A stretch of DNA of 64,000 bases, taken from SIG714 sp964638675. Lineage in GTDB: Bacteria > Bacillota > Clostridia > Oscillospirales > CAG-272. The notes under the pieces are model-generated. The model made no database searches. It had not been told where the DNA came from and worked only from the letters and a program-made list of their open reading frames with translations. The stretch is taken from contig CAZXAU010000002.1 in NCBI GenBank assembly GCA_964638675.1, forward strand, positions 155,302 to 219,301, given 5' to 3'. A program made the translations under genes and the position numbers. How positions within the stretch are numbered: the first letter of the stretch is position 1; each line of letters begins with the position of its first letter. Positions 26,274 through 35,097 of this stretch are shown here, one piece after another.

Positions 26274-27371
26274 TCAGACATTAAATCTGAAAAGAGTTAT
26301 GTCTCCGTCCTTCATTACATATTCCTTTCCTTCGGAACGGAGCAGACCCTTTTCACGGACGGTAACCGTGTTTCCGCCGCAGGCAACAAAATCGTCGTAT
26401 GCGATTATTTCCGCTCTGATAAACCCACGTTCAAAGTCGCTGTGGATCTTTCCTGCCGCCTGAGGAGCTTTTGTTCCCTTGACGATCGTCCATGCCCTGA
26501 CTTCCTTAGGACCTGCCGTAAGAAAGCTTATAAGTCCGAGAAGCGAATAGCTTTCCTTTATAAGCCTGTTAAGACCTCGTTCTTTTATTCCCAGTTCCTC
26601 GAGAAACGCAGCTGCATCATCGGCATCAAGCTCTGCAAGTTCAGCTTCGATCGATGCACATATCGGAATTATTCCCGAATTTTCAGCCTTTGCAAATTTT
26701 TCAAGTGCAGCATACGGCTTGCAGTTTTCTATTCCGGAAGCGATATCATCTTCCGAAACATTCGCTGCATAGATCACAGGCTTTGCCGACAAAAGCGGCA
26801 TATCGGCGATGATCTCACGTTCATCGTCAGTCATTGAAAATCCTCTTGCACTCTTTCCTTCGTTGAGGAAATCAAGCAGACGCCCGAGCAGTGCGATTTC
26901 GCTCTCTTTGCTCTTGTCACCCTTAAGAAGCTTTTCGGCTCTTTCTTTTCTTCTTTCAACGATCTCAATATCTGAGTAGATAAGCTCAAGGTTGATCGTT
27001 TCAACATCACGGATAGGATCGACCGAGCCGTCTACATGGATTATGTTCCCATCTTCAAAGCAACGTACTACATGTATAACCGAGTCAACCTCACGTATAT
27101 GGGAGAGAAACTTGTTTCCGAGTCCCTCACCTTTGCTTGCACCTCTTACAAGACCCGCTATATCGACAAATTCAATGGTTGCAGGAGTGTATTTTTCGGG
27201 TGAATAAATTCCTGCAAGATAATCAAGACGTTCATCGGGCACGCTTACGATGCCGACATTCGGCTCAATTGTGCAGAATGGGTAATTTGCCGCCCCTGCC
27301 CCGGCATTGGTGAGTGCATTAAAAAGTGTACTTTTTCCGACATTCGGAAGTCCTACGATTCCGAGCTTCAT
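26274..27371 (-). CDS. ychF: Ribosome-associated ATPase YchF/OLA1
   Basis: An Obg-like P-loop protein that prefers ATP and binds ribosomes. The Walker A motif is GLPNVGKST (7-15), switch II is DIAGLVRGASKGEGLGN, and the coiled-coil insertion (about 135-190) and the C-terminal TGS domain (from about 280, with ERGFIRAEI) are present. The 365 residues are the standard length. It is transcribed alone, divergent from the two-component system, and separated from it by about 270 bp of AT-rich DNA that carries the regulator's promoter. Confidence 0.96.
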   Translation of the reverse strand: MKLGIVGLPNVGKSTLFNALTNAGAGAANYPFCTIEPNVGIVSVPDERLDYLAGIYSPEKYTPATIEFVDIAGLVRGASKGEGLGNKFLSHIREVDSVIHVVRCFEDGNIIHVDGSVDPIRDVETINLELIYSDIEIVERRKERAEKLLKGDKSKESEIALLGRLLDFLNEGKSARGFSMTDDEREIIADMPLLSAKPVIYAANVSEDDIASGIENCKPYAALEKFAKAENSGIIPICASIEAELAELDADDAAAFLEELGIKERGLNRLIKESYSLLGLISFLTAGPKEVRAWTIVKGTKAPQAAGKIHSDFERGFIRAEIIAYDDFVACGGNTVTVREKGLLRSEGKEYVMKDGDITLFRFNV

Positions 27372-27566
27372 ATTTTTTGACCGTTCCTTTCATTTCCCCC
27401 CGCCGCACGGCAAGAGGTTGTTATATGTTTGAGTATAATTTTAAATATCTTTTTTGTAATACAGCATTATTATCATCATTAATTATAGAACATTTTTTGC
27501 GAATAATCAAGGCAATCGGGCAATAATATTTAAAAAAAATAATATTTATATATTTGTGTATATCTG

Positions 27567-27595
27567 TTGACAAAACATATAATTTGTTGTAAAAT
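27567..27595 (+). promoter_or_regulatory. Sigma-A promoter for the response regulator gene
   Basis: TTGACA (27567-27572), 17 bp and TAAAAT (27590-27595) form a near-consensus promoter 49 bp before the start codon at 27645. The rest of the ychF-regulator gap (27372-27566) is AT-rich with no other feature seen. Confidence 0.8.
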
Positions 27596-27644
27596 ATAAC
27601 CAAATGAACGAATTAATAAAATAATCAATAAGGAGAGCCTAATT

Positions 27645-28340
27645 ATGATGGAAACGAAGATCCTCGTCATTGATGACGATGTGAATATTTGCGAAACTTT
27701 AACGGCATACCTTCGCGGAGAGGGCTATGACGTCAAGACTGTAAATGATGGAGTGGAAGGCTTTAATTCATTCAAGTCATATGATCCCGATATAGTTCTT
27801 CTCGATGTAATGCTTCCGAGAAAAGACGGCTGGGAGGTTTGCAGACAGATCAGAGAGATCCCCTCATCAAAGCCGATCATAATGATCACTGCAAAGGGGG
27901 AAACGTTCGATAAGGTTTACGGACTCGGACTCGGAGCGGACGATTTTCTGGTCAAGCCGTTTGACATGAAGGAACTTACCGCAAGAATCAAAGCGGTTCT
28001 TCGCCGTTCAGGACCTAAGGAAAATGTTGAATCGGATGAAGTCATCAAATTTGATAACATTGAAATAAGCAAGCAGAAATATGAGCTTAAACTGAAAGGC
28101 AAGAGCGTGGATATTCCTCCTAAGGAGCTCGTTTTGCTCTATTTTCTCGCTTCCAATTACAATCATGTTTTCACAAGGGACATGCTTTTGGACAAGGTTT
28201 GGGGCTTCGACTATCTCGGGGATTCCAGAACTGTCGATGTACATGTCAAGCGTCTGCGTGAAAAGCTTGACGGTGTTTCGGATCAGTGGTCGCTCAAGAC
28301 TGTCTGGGGCGTTGGCTATAAATTTGAAGTATATCAATAA
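27645..28340 (+). CDS. OmpR/PhoB-family response regulator
   Basis: A two-component transcription regulator. The receiver domain (about 1-118) has the acidic pocket IDDD (10-12), the phospho-acceptor Asp54 in VLLDVMLP, the conserved Thr in MITAKGE and Lys in LVKPFDM. The winged-helix DNA-binding domain (about 130-231) has the usual DSRTVDVHVKRLREKL recognition segment. Ribosome site AAGGAGAG precedes the ATG; a second in-frame ATG follows at once. The cognate kinase gene starts 253 bp downstream, an unusually long gap for such a pair, filled by a structured element. Confidence 0.95.
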   Translation: MMETKILVIDDDVNICETLTAYLRGEGYDVKTVNDGVEGFNSFKSYDPDIVLLDVMLPRKDGWEVCRQIREIPSSKPIIMITAKGETFDKVYGLGLGADDFLVKPFDMKELTARIKAVLRRSGPKENVESDEVIKFDNIEISKQKYELKLKGKSVDIPPKELVLLYFLASNYNHVFTRDMLLDKVWGFDYLGDSRTVDVHVKRLREKLDGVSDQWSLKTVWGVGYKFEVYQ

Positions 28341-28348
28341 TTTATATA

Positions 28349-28365
28349 ACCGGAACTAAACCGGT
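28349..28365 (+). terminator. Small hairpin after the response regulator
   Basis: ACCGG/CCGGT with a 7-nt loop, followed by AAAAATTTT. It is weak as a terminator and may only attenuate read-through into the kinase gene. Confidence 0.35.
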
Positions 28366-28378
28366 AAAAATTTTAAGG

Positions 28379-28541
28379 ACAGCACTGCACAATTTCTACG
28401 GTGAGATCCTCCGACAATTCGTCCGCAAGCACTGTGTAAGATTCGGGCAAGAACAGCAGTCTTCGGTATCCTGTGCAAAACCAAACGGGCATTTATCGGC
28501 GGCTTCCGATTCGGCATTCACCGGAAAATGTGCGGTGTTGT
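28379..28541 (+). ncRNA. Structured intergenic RNA candidate between regulator and kinase
   Basis: A 163-nt stretch is closed by a 13-bp helix, ACAGCACTGCACA (28379-28391) with TGTGCGGTGTTGT (28529-28541), which includes two G-U pairs and so looks like RNA rather than a DNA palindrome. Inside are CGGTGA/TCACCG (28399-28404 with 28518-28523), a GCAC/GTGC plus AAGA/TCTT arm and a hairpin ATCGG/CCGAT (28495-28510). The segment GGTGAGATCC...GTCCGC...CACTGT loosely recalls a cobalamin riboswitch core, but its other conserved boxes are not evident. No ribosome site or frame lies within it. Confidence 0.45.
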
Positions 28542-28593
28542 TTTATTGTATTCCTACGGTTTCCGGGAAAACCTGAATGGAGGTTGATGAAGG

Positions 28594-30078
28594 ATGGCTA
28601 TATATAAAAGTGTATTCATGAAATATCTGATGTGTTTCCTGCTTATTTTCTCGGTAAGCTTTACCGCTCTTTTCGTGATCATTGTAGGTACGGTATCAAG
28701 CAATGAACGTGAAAGCAGTACAATGCACGCCGCAGAATCTGTTAAAGTGTTTGTTGAAAGAAGCTATGCCGAATACATATCGACCGGCAAAGATGAAAAA
28801 AACTTTGACAGCTATTTAAGGGATGAGGACGAATCGCTCGTAATTCAGCTTTCAGGTATTGCAGATTGCACTAATACAAGCATATTCATCACAACATCAT
28901 ACGGAACAATAAGTGCTGTTTCGAACGGTTCAAACCTCAGAGCGAAAAAAATTCCTTCAGATATCATTGAGAAAGTACTCTCCGATAAGGATGGCTATAA
29001 ATTCACCGGAGATCTCGGCGGATTGCTTCCCACAGATCACTACATTGAAGGAATAGAGCTATCCACCGGAGATCTGCACGGTTATATTTTCGCTTGTGCA
29101 TCACTCGACGGACTTTCGAGTTTTGTTGCAGGAATACTCGGCACCATGATATGGATAAGCGTACTTGTAATCATAGCCGGAATGATTGGATGTTATTTTA
29201 TCTCAAAAAGAATATCTGTCCCTCTCCGTGAAATGAGTCAGGCGGCAAAAAGCTTTTCGCAGGGAGATTTCAGCGTGAATATCCCTGTAGTCGGTAACGA
29301 TGAGGTTGCCGAGCTTGCGCTGACTATGAATTCAATGGCAGAGTCGCTCAACGAGCTCGAAAATATGAGAAACAGCTTTCTTTCAAATGTTTCTCACGAA
29401 CTGCGTACCCCAATGACAACAATTTCGGGAGTTATTGAGGGAATATTAGACGGTGCCATAAGTACAGCTGAACAGGATCATTATCTCGAAATCGTTCTCT
29501 TCGAAGTGAAACGGCTTTCCCGTCTTGTAAATTCACTTCTCGATATATCGAGAATACAGGCAGGATCGAGGAAATTCGAAATACGTGAATTCGACATATG
29601 CAAAACGGCAAGAAAAGTGCTTATATCGAACGAGGGCAGGATAAACGATAAAAAACTCGATGTCGAATTCGACTGTGAAGAAGACAATATGTATGCCATG
29701 GGTGATATCGATGCTGTACATCAGGTTACATATAATATAATAGACAACGCCATAAAATTTTCATATATAGGCGGAAAGCTAAGGATCGATATTACTAGAA
29801 ATGAAGACAAAACCATTTCACTCGGAATATACAACGAAGGAATAGGAATTCCCGAGGAAGATCTGAAGCATGTTTTTGACAGGTTCTACAAAGCAGACAA
29901 GAGCCGTGGACTCGATAAAACTGGCGTAGGACTCGGAATGTATATTACCAGAACAATAATCGAAGCGATCAACGGAAATATCGGCGTTGAAAGCATTGAA
30001 GGAAAATGGTGTAAATTCACCTTCACGCTTCCCGATAGTGGAAGGATCAGTGCATCCGCAGTCATTGAAGGCGACTGA
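28594..30078 (+). CDS. Sensor histidine kinase
   Basis: A membrane kinase paired with the response regulator upstream. A first membrane segment (about 8-32), an extracellular sensor region (about 33-175), a second segment (about 176-202) and a HAMP linker (about 203-255) come before the HisKA domain with the phospho-acceptor His268 in SNVSHELRTPM. The ATPase domain shows the N box (NIIDNAIKFS), the G1 box (GIGIPEEDL) and the G2 box (GVGLGMYI). The 494 residues are typical. The ribosome site is AATGGAGGTTGATGAAGG. The sensed signal is unknown. A long hairpin terminates it. Confidence 0.95.
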   Translation: MAIYKSVFMKYLMCFLLIFSVSFTALFVIIVGTVSSNERESSTMHAAESVKVFVERSYAEYISTGKDEKNFDSYLRDEDESLVIQLSGIADCTNTSIFITTSYGTISAVSNGSNLRAKKIPSDIIEKVLSDKDGYKFTGDLGGLLPTDHYIEGIELSTGDLHGYIFACASLDGLSSFVAGILGTMIWISVLVIIAGMIGCYFISKRISVPLREMSQAAKSFSQGDFSVNIPVVGNDEVAELALTMNSMAESLNELENMRNSFLSNVSHELRTPMTTISGVIEGILDGAISTAEQDHYLEIVLFEVKRLSRLVNSLLDISRIQAGSRKFEIREFDICKTARKVLISNEGRINDKKLDVEFDCEEDNMYAMGDIDAVHQVTYNIIDNAIKFSYIGGKLRIDITRNEDKTISLGIYNEGIGIPEEDLKHVFDRFYKADKSRGLDKTGVGLGMYITRTIIEAINGNIGVESIEGKWCKFTFTLPDSGRISASAVIEGD

Positions 30079-30101
30079 AAAACACATAAAAACAAAATTC
30101 A

Positions 30102-30162
30102 GAAGTGCACATAACCGTACAGCTTACAAAAGCTTTGCTGACGGTCATGTACACTTCATGTT
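30102..30162 (+). terminator. Terminator after the sensor kinase
   Basis: GAAGTG-ACAT-CCGT-CAGC pairs with GCTG-ACGG-ATGT-CACTTC with small bulges, followed by ATGTTTTTAT. It can also serve the converging comEC gene. Confidence 0.8.
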
Positions 30163-30168
30163 TTTATA

Positions 30169-32457
30169 TTACTTGAACACCCGTACAGGTGTTTCTTTTT
30201 CGCTCACCGTTACATACGGAATACTTGTCACATTGTTTCTGATGTCACGGTTTGCAAAAATATAACTTTTGCTTTCATCAAAAATCAGATTGAGTGGTCT
30301 GAGATAATCGGAAGACAAATGTGATCCGAAAATGACGGCATCGGCGTCCTGAAGTTTTGGAGTTTCAACATAAAAAGGTATATCGCTTGACGAAATATAA
30401 ACCATTTCCTTATCGAATACTTTGACGTTAAACATGATTTCCTGATGTAAAGAAAACTTTCCGGAAAACCTCACAGAAGTTTCAAACTCGTGATTCTTCA
30501 AGAAAAGACGTTCGGTGTGATTTATATTTTCGTATATCTCATATTCAAAACCGTAGTGCTTTGAAAGTGTGATTATCCCATCAATAATACTTTTCTCATC
30601 ATCGTCAGCACTTTCGGGCATGATCACTTTCTTGAGATACCCGTTTGTTGCAAGATACTGCACCTGAGAAATATGCCTTGCATGAAGATGAGTAAGAATA
30701 AGCTCATCGGTATTCGTATTCCCCAATGAACTCAGCAGTACAGAGCTTGTCTTCCTTGTAAAGGATCTTGTTCCGGTTGATATATCTATAACCGTCGAAT
30801 ATCCGTCGCAATTAATTATGACAGCTTCACTCTTATCAGAATTGAAATATATCACCCCATCGTTGCCTCCCGAAAAAAGTGCAACAAGTGAGATCACCAG
30901 CCAAAGAAATATTGCCGGTGTAACACGAAGATATTTCTTTTTTACTTTTGCAGAAATCGCAAATACCGAAGAAAAGATCAGCATGAGAATGAGAAATGCC
31001 GTCAGATCTCCGTGAAGAGGTACAAGCAGATCCTGAAGTATCGGTGCAAGATTTGTAATCAATGATATCACCGCACGGCAGAGCAGAGTCATAACAAATG
31101 CAATTATACTGCCGATAAACGGAATAAGTGAAGACATAAGGAAGAGCGGCGTCATAAATAGCAGGATATCAAGGAATACAGAGAAAAGACATGTTGCGAA
31201 TGGACCGATTATTGACATTTCCCCGAAAACCGAATAGCATATCGGCAGGGTGAAAATACATGCAAACATTCCAGAGAGGACCGAAGAAAGTACAGATTTC
31301 AGGACTCTTTTCAATTTTCTGACAGACTTGTTTTCCTTATGATGATCTCCTGTACGGTTATATGGTACGTCAGGCAAAAGGTTGTCCGGAAAGCTGATAA
31401 GTCCAAGCGTAGCGAAAAATGATAAAAGCAGTCCGACATCGAAGATCGCTCCGGGAGAAAATGTCAAAATTACCGCCATAGAGAAAAACAATGAGGTATA
31501 CGAATCATTTTGTCTTTTGAACAGCACTGAAATGCGGCATAAAATTTGCATCAGTGCGGCACGCACCACCGATAAAGCAAAACCGCAAAGTGCCATGTAC
31601 AAAATACATATCAGTACGCATGACAGTATTCGTATCGGCCGTTTTATCCGCAGGATCTTGAATATTGACTCGATTTCTCCGGCTATAAGTGCGATATTCA
31701 TTCCGCTGACAACAAGCATATGTGTTATGCCGAGAGTGCGGAAATCCCGCGAAAGCCCTGCATCAAGTCCGGAACGGTCTCCGAAAAGCAATGCATTTAT
31801 TACTCCTGCCGTTTGCTCATCAAAGTTTGTCGAAATATATGAACATATTTTTCTGTTCAGTTTACCGAAAAACTGTTTTATATTTGCAGAGCTGTCAGAT
31901 TTCTCGGTTATTAAAGAACACGCCTGTACCGACAGAAAAATACCTGAGGCTGAAAATGTCCTCTCACTTGTCATTCCGTCATACATTATTTCTATATCCG
32001 AAATTTCAGCATTAAATGATATCGTCGAATATTTTATATCTGGTATCTTTTCATCAAAAAGACAATATGTATTGATATTTTTCTTTTTCCCGTCGATCCT
32101 CGTCAGAGTCATAAAACATGCCGCACCCGAATCACTGTTATATGAAATATCGGTTATATATCCCTCAATGGAGTGGATTCCGTAATATGATTTCGATTCT
32201 GCCTTCTTCAATTCAAAATTCACCGAATAGGATGAAAGCGAGACCAATACTCCGAGTAATATCAGCGACGCAGACTTATAAAGCCTTTTTCCACTCACTC
32301 TGAAAAGAAGAGAAGATATCAGCATTGAAGTTGCAACAATGACAAGACAACAGAGTACCGCTATGAGTGTCGGAAGCAACAGCATCACAAACATTGAAGT
32401 CACCATAACAGATGCTGATATAATGAAAAGAGGCCGTTTTATAAAGGTACTATCCAT
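30169..32457 (-). CDS. comEC: ComEC/Rec2-type DNA uptake channel
   Basis: The polytopic competence protein that moves single-stranded DNA across the membrane. The N-terminal part has several membrane segments and an OB-like domain, then the central Competence domain with the signature GITHMLVVSGMNIALI, and a C-terminal metallo-beta-lactamase-like domain (from about residue 535). In that last domain the metal site, usually HxDxDH, reads HLHARH, so both aspartates are gone and nuclease activity is doubtful. The 762 residues are full length. No comEA or other competence gene is adjacent. The start has AGAGGATAT upstream. Confidence 0.88.
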   Translation of the reverse strand: MDSTFIKRPLFIISASVMVTSMFVMLLLPTLIAVLCCLVIVATSMLISSLLFRVSGKRLYKSASLILLGVLVSLSSYSVNFELKKAESKSYYGIHSIEGYITDISYNSDSGAACFMTLTRIDGKKKNINTYCLFDEKIPDIKYSTISFNAEISDIEIMYDGMTSERTFSASGIFLSVQACSLITEKSDSSANIKQFFGKLNRKICSYISTNFDEQTAGVINALLFGDRSGLDAGLSRDFRTLGITHMLVVSGMNIALIAGEIESIFKILRIKRPIRILSCVLICILYMALCGFALSVVRAALMQILCRISVLFKRQNDSYTSLFFSMAVILTFSPGAIFDVGLLLSFFATLGLISFPDNLLPDVPYNRTGDHHKENKSVRKLKRVLKSVLSSVLSGMFACIFTLPICYSVFGEMSIIGPFATCLFSVFLDILLFMTPLFLMSSLIPFIGSIIAFVMTLLCRAVISLITNLAPILQDLLVPLHGDLTAFLILMLIFSSVFAISAKVKKKYLRVTPAIFLWLVISLVALFSGGNDGVIYFNSDKSEAVIINCDGYSTVIDISTGTRSFTRKTSSVLLSSLGNTNTDELILTHLHARHISQVQYLATNGYLKKVIMPESADDDEKSIIDGIITLSKHYGFEYEIYENINHTERLFLKNHEFETSVRFSGKFSLHQEIMFNVKVFDKEMVYISSSDIPFYVETPKLQDADAVIFGSHLSSDYLRPLNLIFDESKSYIFANRDIRNNVTSIPYVTVSEKETPVRVFK

Positions 32458-32493
32458 ATATCCTCTTTTGTCGATTATAATTCAAATAAAACA

Positions 32494-32510
32494 GCCCGTT
32501 TTGTGCGGGC
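32494..32510 (-). terminator. Terminator downstream of the HU gene
   Basis: On the minus strand GCCCG/CGGGC around an ACAAAA-type loop, followed by TGTTTTATTT. It lies between the HU gene and comEC, 37 bp before the comEC start. Confidence 0.6.
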
Positions 32511-32572
32511 GTTCGTAAGTAAATATAATGATCTGTTTGAAATGTGTAATATTTTTCATTTTTGAAGAAACA

Positions 32573-32665
32573 AAGCCGTGGGAATCAAAAAAGCAATCAT
32601 ACTTAAATTATAACAGTGGCTAAAAGATACACCGGATATATGATGCTTTGGATTCCCCACGGCTT
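32573..32665 (-). repeat. Long inverted repeat in the HU 3' region
   Basis: AAGCCGTGGGAATC (32573-32586) and its near-complement GATTCCCCACGGCTT (32651-32665) enclose 64 nt that contain TTATAATTTAAG. It would form a long stem 25 bp past the HU stop. No frame or tRNA fits the loop. Confidence 0.6.
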
Positions 32666-32688
32666 CAATTCAAAGAAATCAATGCTGT

Positions 32689-32964
32689 TTATTTCACAAC
32701 AGAATCTTTGAGCTGTTTTCCGGGCTTAAAGGCGGGTGTTTTTGTTGCCGGAATTGTCATCTTTTCTTTTGTCTGAGGGTTAATACAGGTTTTTTCCTTG
32801 CGTTCTCTCACTTCAAACGAACCGAAGCCTGTCAGCTGTACCGAATTACCTGCAGCAAGCTCCCCGGATATTGTTTCAAAAACTGCGTTCACTGCCTTTT
32901 CGGCGTCTTTCTTGGAAATCTCTGCCTTCTCGGAAACCTCAACAATAAGTTCTTTCTTTGTCAT
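32689..32964 (-). CDS. hup: HU-family nucleoid protein
   Basis: A small dimeric protein that bends and compacts DNA. The whole fold is present: two N-terminal helices (KKELIVEVSEKAEISKKD), the saddle with GFGSFEVRERKEK, the DNA-gripping arm with NPQTKEKMTIPA and the C-terminal KPGKQLKDSV. The ATG at 32964 (MTKKEL) is chosen because AAGGAGG ends at the upstream ATG (32973) and lies 9 bp before this one; this gives 91 residues, exactly the usual size. It is a single-gene unit with hairpins at 32573-32665 and 32494-32510 behind it. Confidence 0.96.
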   Translation of the reverse strand: MTKKELIVEVSEKAEISKKDAEKAVNAVFETISGELAAGNSVQLTGFGSFEVRERKEKTCINPQTKEKMTIPATKTPAFKPGKQLKDSVVK

Positions 32965-33263
32965 TTTTGACATCCTCCTTGTAAGTTTTGTTTTTATAAT
33001 ACAATCGAAAAATCTGCTTAAAGGAATTTTTCAAAACGGTCATCCACCGGGTATTTGTATCGGATGTCGGTTTTCAAAAAGCTCAAAAAGTGTCTTGATC
33101 GGTCGATTTATGTCTTACACTAAAAGGATACCACATTTTTTTAAAAAAATCAATTTTTTTTGCACAAAACTTAATATTCTTTTCATTTTTATGAAAAATA
33201 TCCAAAAAAGAATTATTATGCCCCGTTAGTGTAACATTTTTTTGTGCAAACAGACATTCCGAG

Positions 33264-34454
33264 TTATTCAAATAATGCCTTTACGATCATCTCGGCGGCC
33301 TGAGCCCTTGTTATGGGATCACTTTCCTTCCTTCCGTCACGAATATCGATATCCGTATTGCTTATAAACAAAGCCACGGGAAGTGAATAACCGTCAAGAG
33401 AGGGCACCAGATCGTCCGAAAATGCATCAAATCTGCAGAGCGTGTCAAGTATTTCGGCAGCCATTGAAAATGTTATTTCATTTGAGATTTCAGAAATGAA
33501 ATCATTTTCAGCATCAGAAAACACATCCTTATCATCAGAATAAAGCTTGTTGAATTTAGAATTGCCCGATCTTACGGCAGTCTTTGCAATTTCGCGGAAT
33601 TCATCAACACTAAGCTTTTCGTCCGGGCGGAAAAATCTCTCGTTTCCTATAGTGACTCCCTTGAAAATACCGTTTTCAGAGAGAAATGTTGCGTAATATT
33701 CATACTCATTGTCCGACATATCCGAATACAGTTTGCCTGTCGGCTCATCAATACTTATTTTGACCGTGACATTGCGGCTTTCATTCCCGAATGCATCACA
33801 TATCTTATATTCAAAACAATCGCTTCCGCTTGCCTGATCATACGGCTCATATACAAAGGTGCCTTTATTTTTATCGCCAACCGTCAACAGACCCTTTCTG
33901 GGATATGTCGATATTTCAAATGTGATTTCGTCATTTTCAGGATCCTTGCCTTCGAGCCTGCCATAAAGTGCTACATTTGAGTATGTCGTAACAGACAGGG
34001 CATTTTTTTCGATCTTCGGCTCCAGATTCAGATTTTCAAGCATAACGAGCGTGCATTCAACTCTGTATTCCTGTCCGAACGAGCAGACCTCTGTGAAGAA
34101 GCTCCCCGCCCCCTTGTCGGCTGTAGTAGGAGTAAAAACCAACTTTGAAAAGTCAGACGACGGTATCTCCTCCCCCTGTGCAACATCTCTTTCGCCAAGC
34201 GTCAGCTTTCCGAAATGCTCATCGGGAAGAGTTACGATCTTCAGTTTAGTGACAATCTTAGAACCGAGAGCATTTGATATTATACTCTCTGAAAAGTTGA
34301 TAGGTTTTCCTGCCATACCGCTGATTTTGATTCCGAAGTTTTCTGAAATAACGCTCATTGCCGGCGACAGAATTCCTGCAAATGATTGCATTGACAGCAT
34401 AAGTGAAATGATAAGAACAGCACAGAATGCGAATGTGAACTTTTTGATTTTCAT
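33264..34454 (-). CDS. Secreted protein with Ig/cadherin-like and SLH domains
   Basis: A predicted cell-surface protein. It has a signal peptide (MKIKKFTFAF..., cleavage after about SMQSFA), a middle region with an Ig/cadherin-like module (around DPENDEITFEISTYPRKGLL and the GTFVYEP segment, about 195-255) and C-terminal S-layer-homology-like repeats (FLSENGIFKG..FRPDEKLSVDEF and DPITRAQAAEMIVKAL). SLH repeats bind pyruvylated secondary wall polymers and hold proteins on the wall. Start ATG 34454 has AAAGGAGC upstream; the longer frame has no ribosome site. It is 396 residues long. No partner is evident; the role is unknown. Confidence 0.72.
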   Translation of the reverse strand: MKIKKFTFAFCAVLIISLMLSMQSFAGILSPAMSVISENFGIKISGMAGKPINFSESIISNALGSKIVTKLKIVTLPDEHFGKLTLGERDVAQGEEIPSSDFSKLVFTPTTADKGAGSFFTEVCSFGQEYRVECTLVMLENLNLEPKIEKNALSVTTYSNVALYGRLEGKDPENDEITFEISTYPRKGLLTVGDKNKGTFVYEPYDQASGSDCFEYKICDAFGNESRNVTVKISIDEPTGKLYSDMSDNEYEYYATFLSENGIFKGVTIGNERFFRPDEKLSVDEFREIAKTAVRSGNSKFNKLYSDDKDVFSDAENDFISEISNEITFSMAAEILDTLCRFDAFSDDLVPSLDGYSLPVALFISNTDIDIRDGRKESDPITRAQAAEMIVKALFE

Positions 34455-34553
34455 ATTATCGGCTCCTTTGTTTTTTCTTATTTTTTTCATAAAATTGAAA
34501 TTTATACATTTTTCTTTAGGCTTGACCATGCCTCAGATTGAGTAAATGAATTT

Positions 34554-34925
34554 TTACAGTATGCTCTCAAGACTTGGGCGTTCTGATGAAATAATGGCAT
34601 CGACCGTAACCATTAATGTCTTGATATGCGATATATAATCAGTGTCTTCATCACTCGTTACAACGGCGTGTAAATTTGAAATGCAGATATCCATAGAAAG
34701 AACAAGCTCACGTCTGACCGTAAATTTGAATATATTATAATTATCTTTCCATATTTTATCAATTTCCGATAATCTCTCAACTGCTTGCTCATCCTTGCAG
34801 TCTGCGGGAAATGACCCTGCAAGCAGGTATATTTCATCGCATACTTTTGTTACCTTCAAAGATATTAACAATGAAAGTGATATAACAATTGCAAGAACTA
34901 CGCATGAAGCAATAAAGGCTTTCAT
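34554..34925 (-). CDS. Small DUF4363-type membrane protein
   Basis: A 123-residue protein with one N-terminal membrane segment (about 2-26) and a helical, charged soluble part with about four helices. Size and layout match the DUF4363 family, which in Clostridia is commonly encoded beside the DUF421/YetF membrane protein, as here. I choose ATG 34925; an in-frame ATG at 34937 would add MVII. A longer frame reaching 35075 crosses the repeated leader and is not credible. The stop lies close to the start of the SLH gene but that gene has its own ribosome site. Function unknown; a sporulation or envelope role is suggested by the company it keeps. Confidence 0.7.
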   Translation of the reverse strand: MKAFIASCVVLAIVISLSLLISLKVTKVCDEIYLLAGSFPADCKDEQAVERLSEIDKIWKDNYNIFKFTVRRELVLSMDICISNLHAVVTSDEDTDYISHIKTLMVTVDAIISSERPSLESIL

Positions 34926-35053
34926 TATTATGACCATTGCTTTCGCATTGTGAAAGCTTCCTTTCTTTTGGAATTTGGGCTGGTTTCGCACTGCAAAATC
35001 GCCGACGATTTTAGGAGAATCGGCTCGCTTCGGCGGCGAAAGCCACAAAACAC
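34926..35053 (-). promoter_or_regulatory. Repeated leader with Shine-Dalgarno switch, copy 3 (DUF4363 gene)
   Basis: Read on the minus strand it has the same parts as the copies at 9276 and 11531: GTGGCTTTCGCCG; a longer variable arm closed by CGCCG/CGGCG; TTTTGC/GCGAAA; the linker CCAGCCCAAATTCC; AAGAAAGGA; and a terminal hairpin weakened to GCTTTC/GAAAGC. GAAAG can again pair with CTTTC around the ribosome site. Like the others it sits between two same-strand genes, directly in front of a start codon. Confidence 0.7.
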
Positions 35054-35097
35054 TGTCTAAAAATACATTTTTCAAATATATTTTAAAAATTTATTTT

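Noticed and set aside
28399..28475. Firm call of a cobalamin riboswitch
   Set aside because: The GGGAA and AGYCAGRAGACCYGCC boxes are not evident and the downstream gene is a histidine kinase; kept only as a resemblance.
34926..35075. N-terminal extension of the DUF4363 protein to 35075
   Set aside because: It would translate the repeated leader; the membrane segment and the conserved position of the leader support the ATG at 34925.
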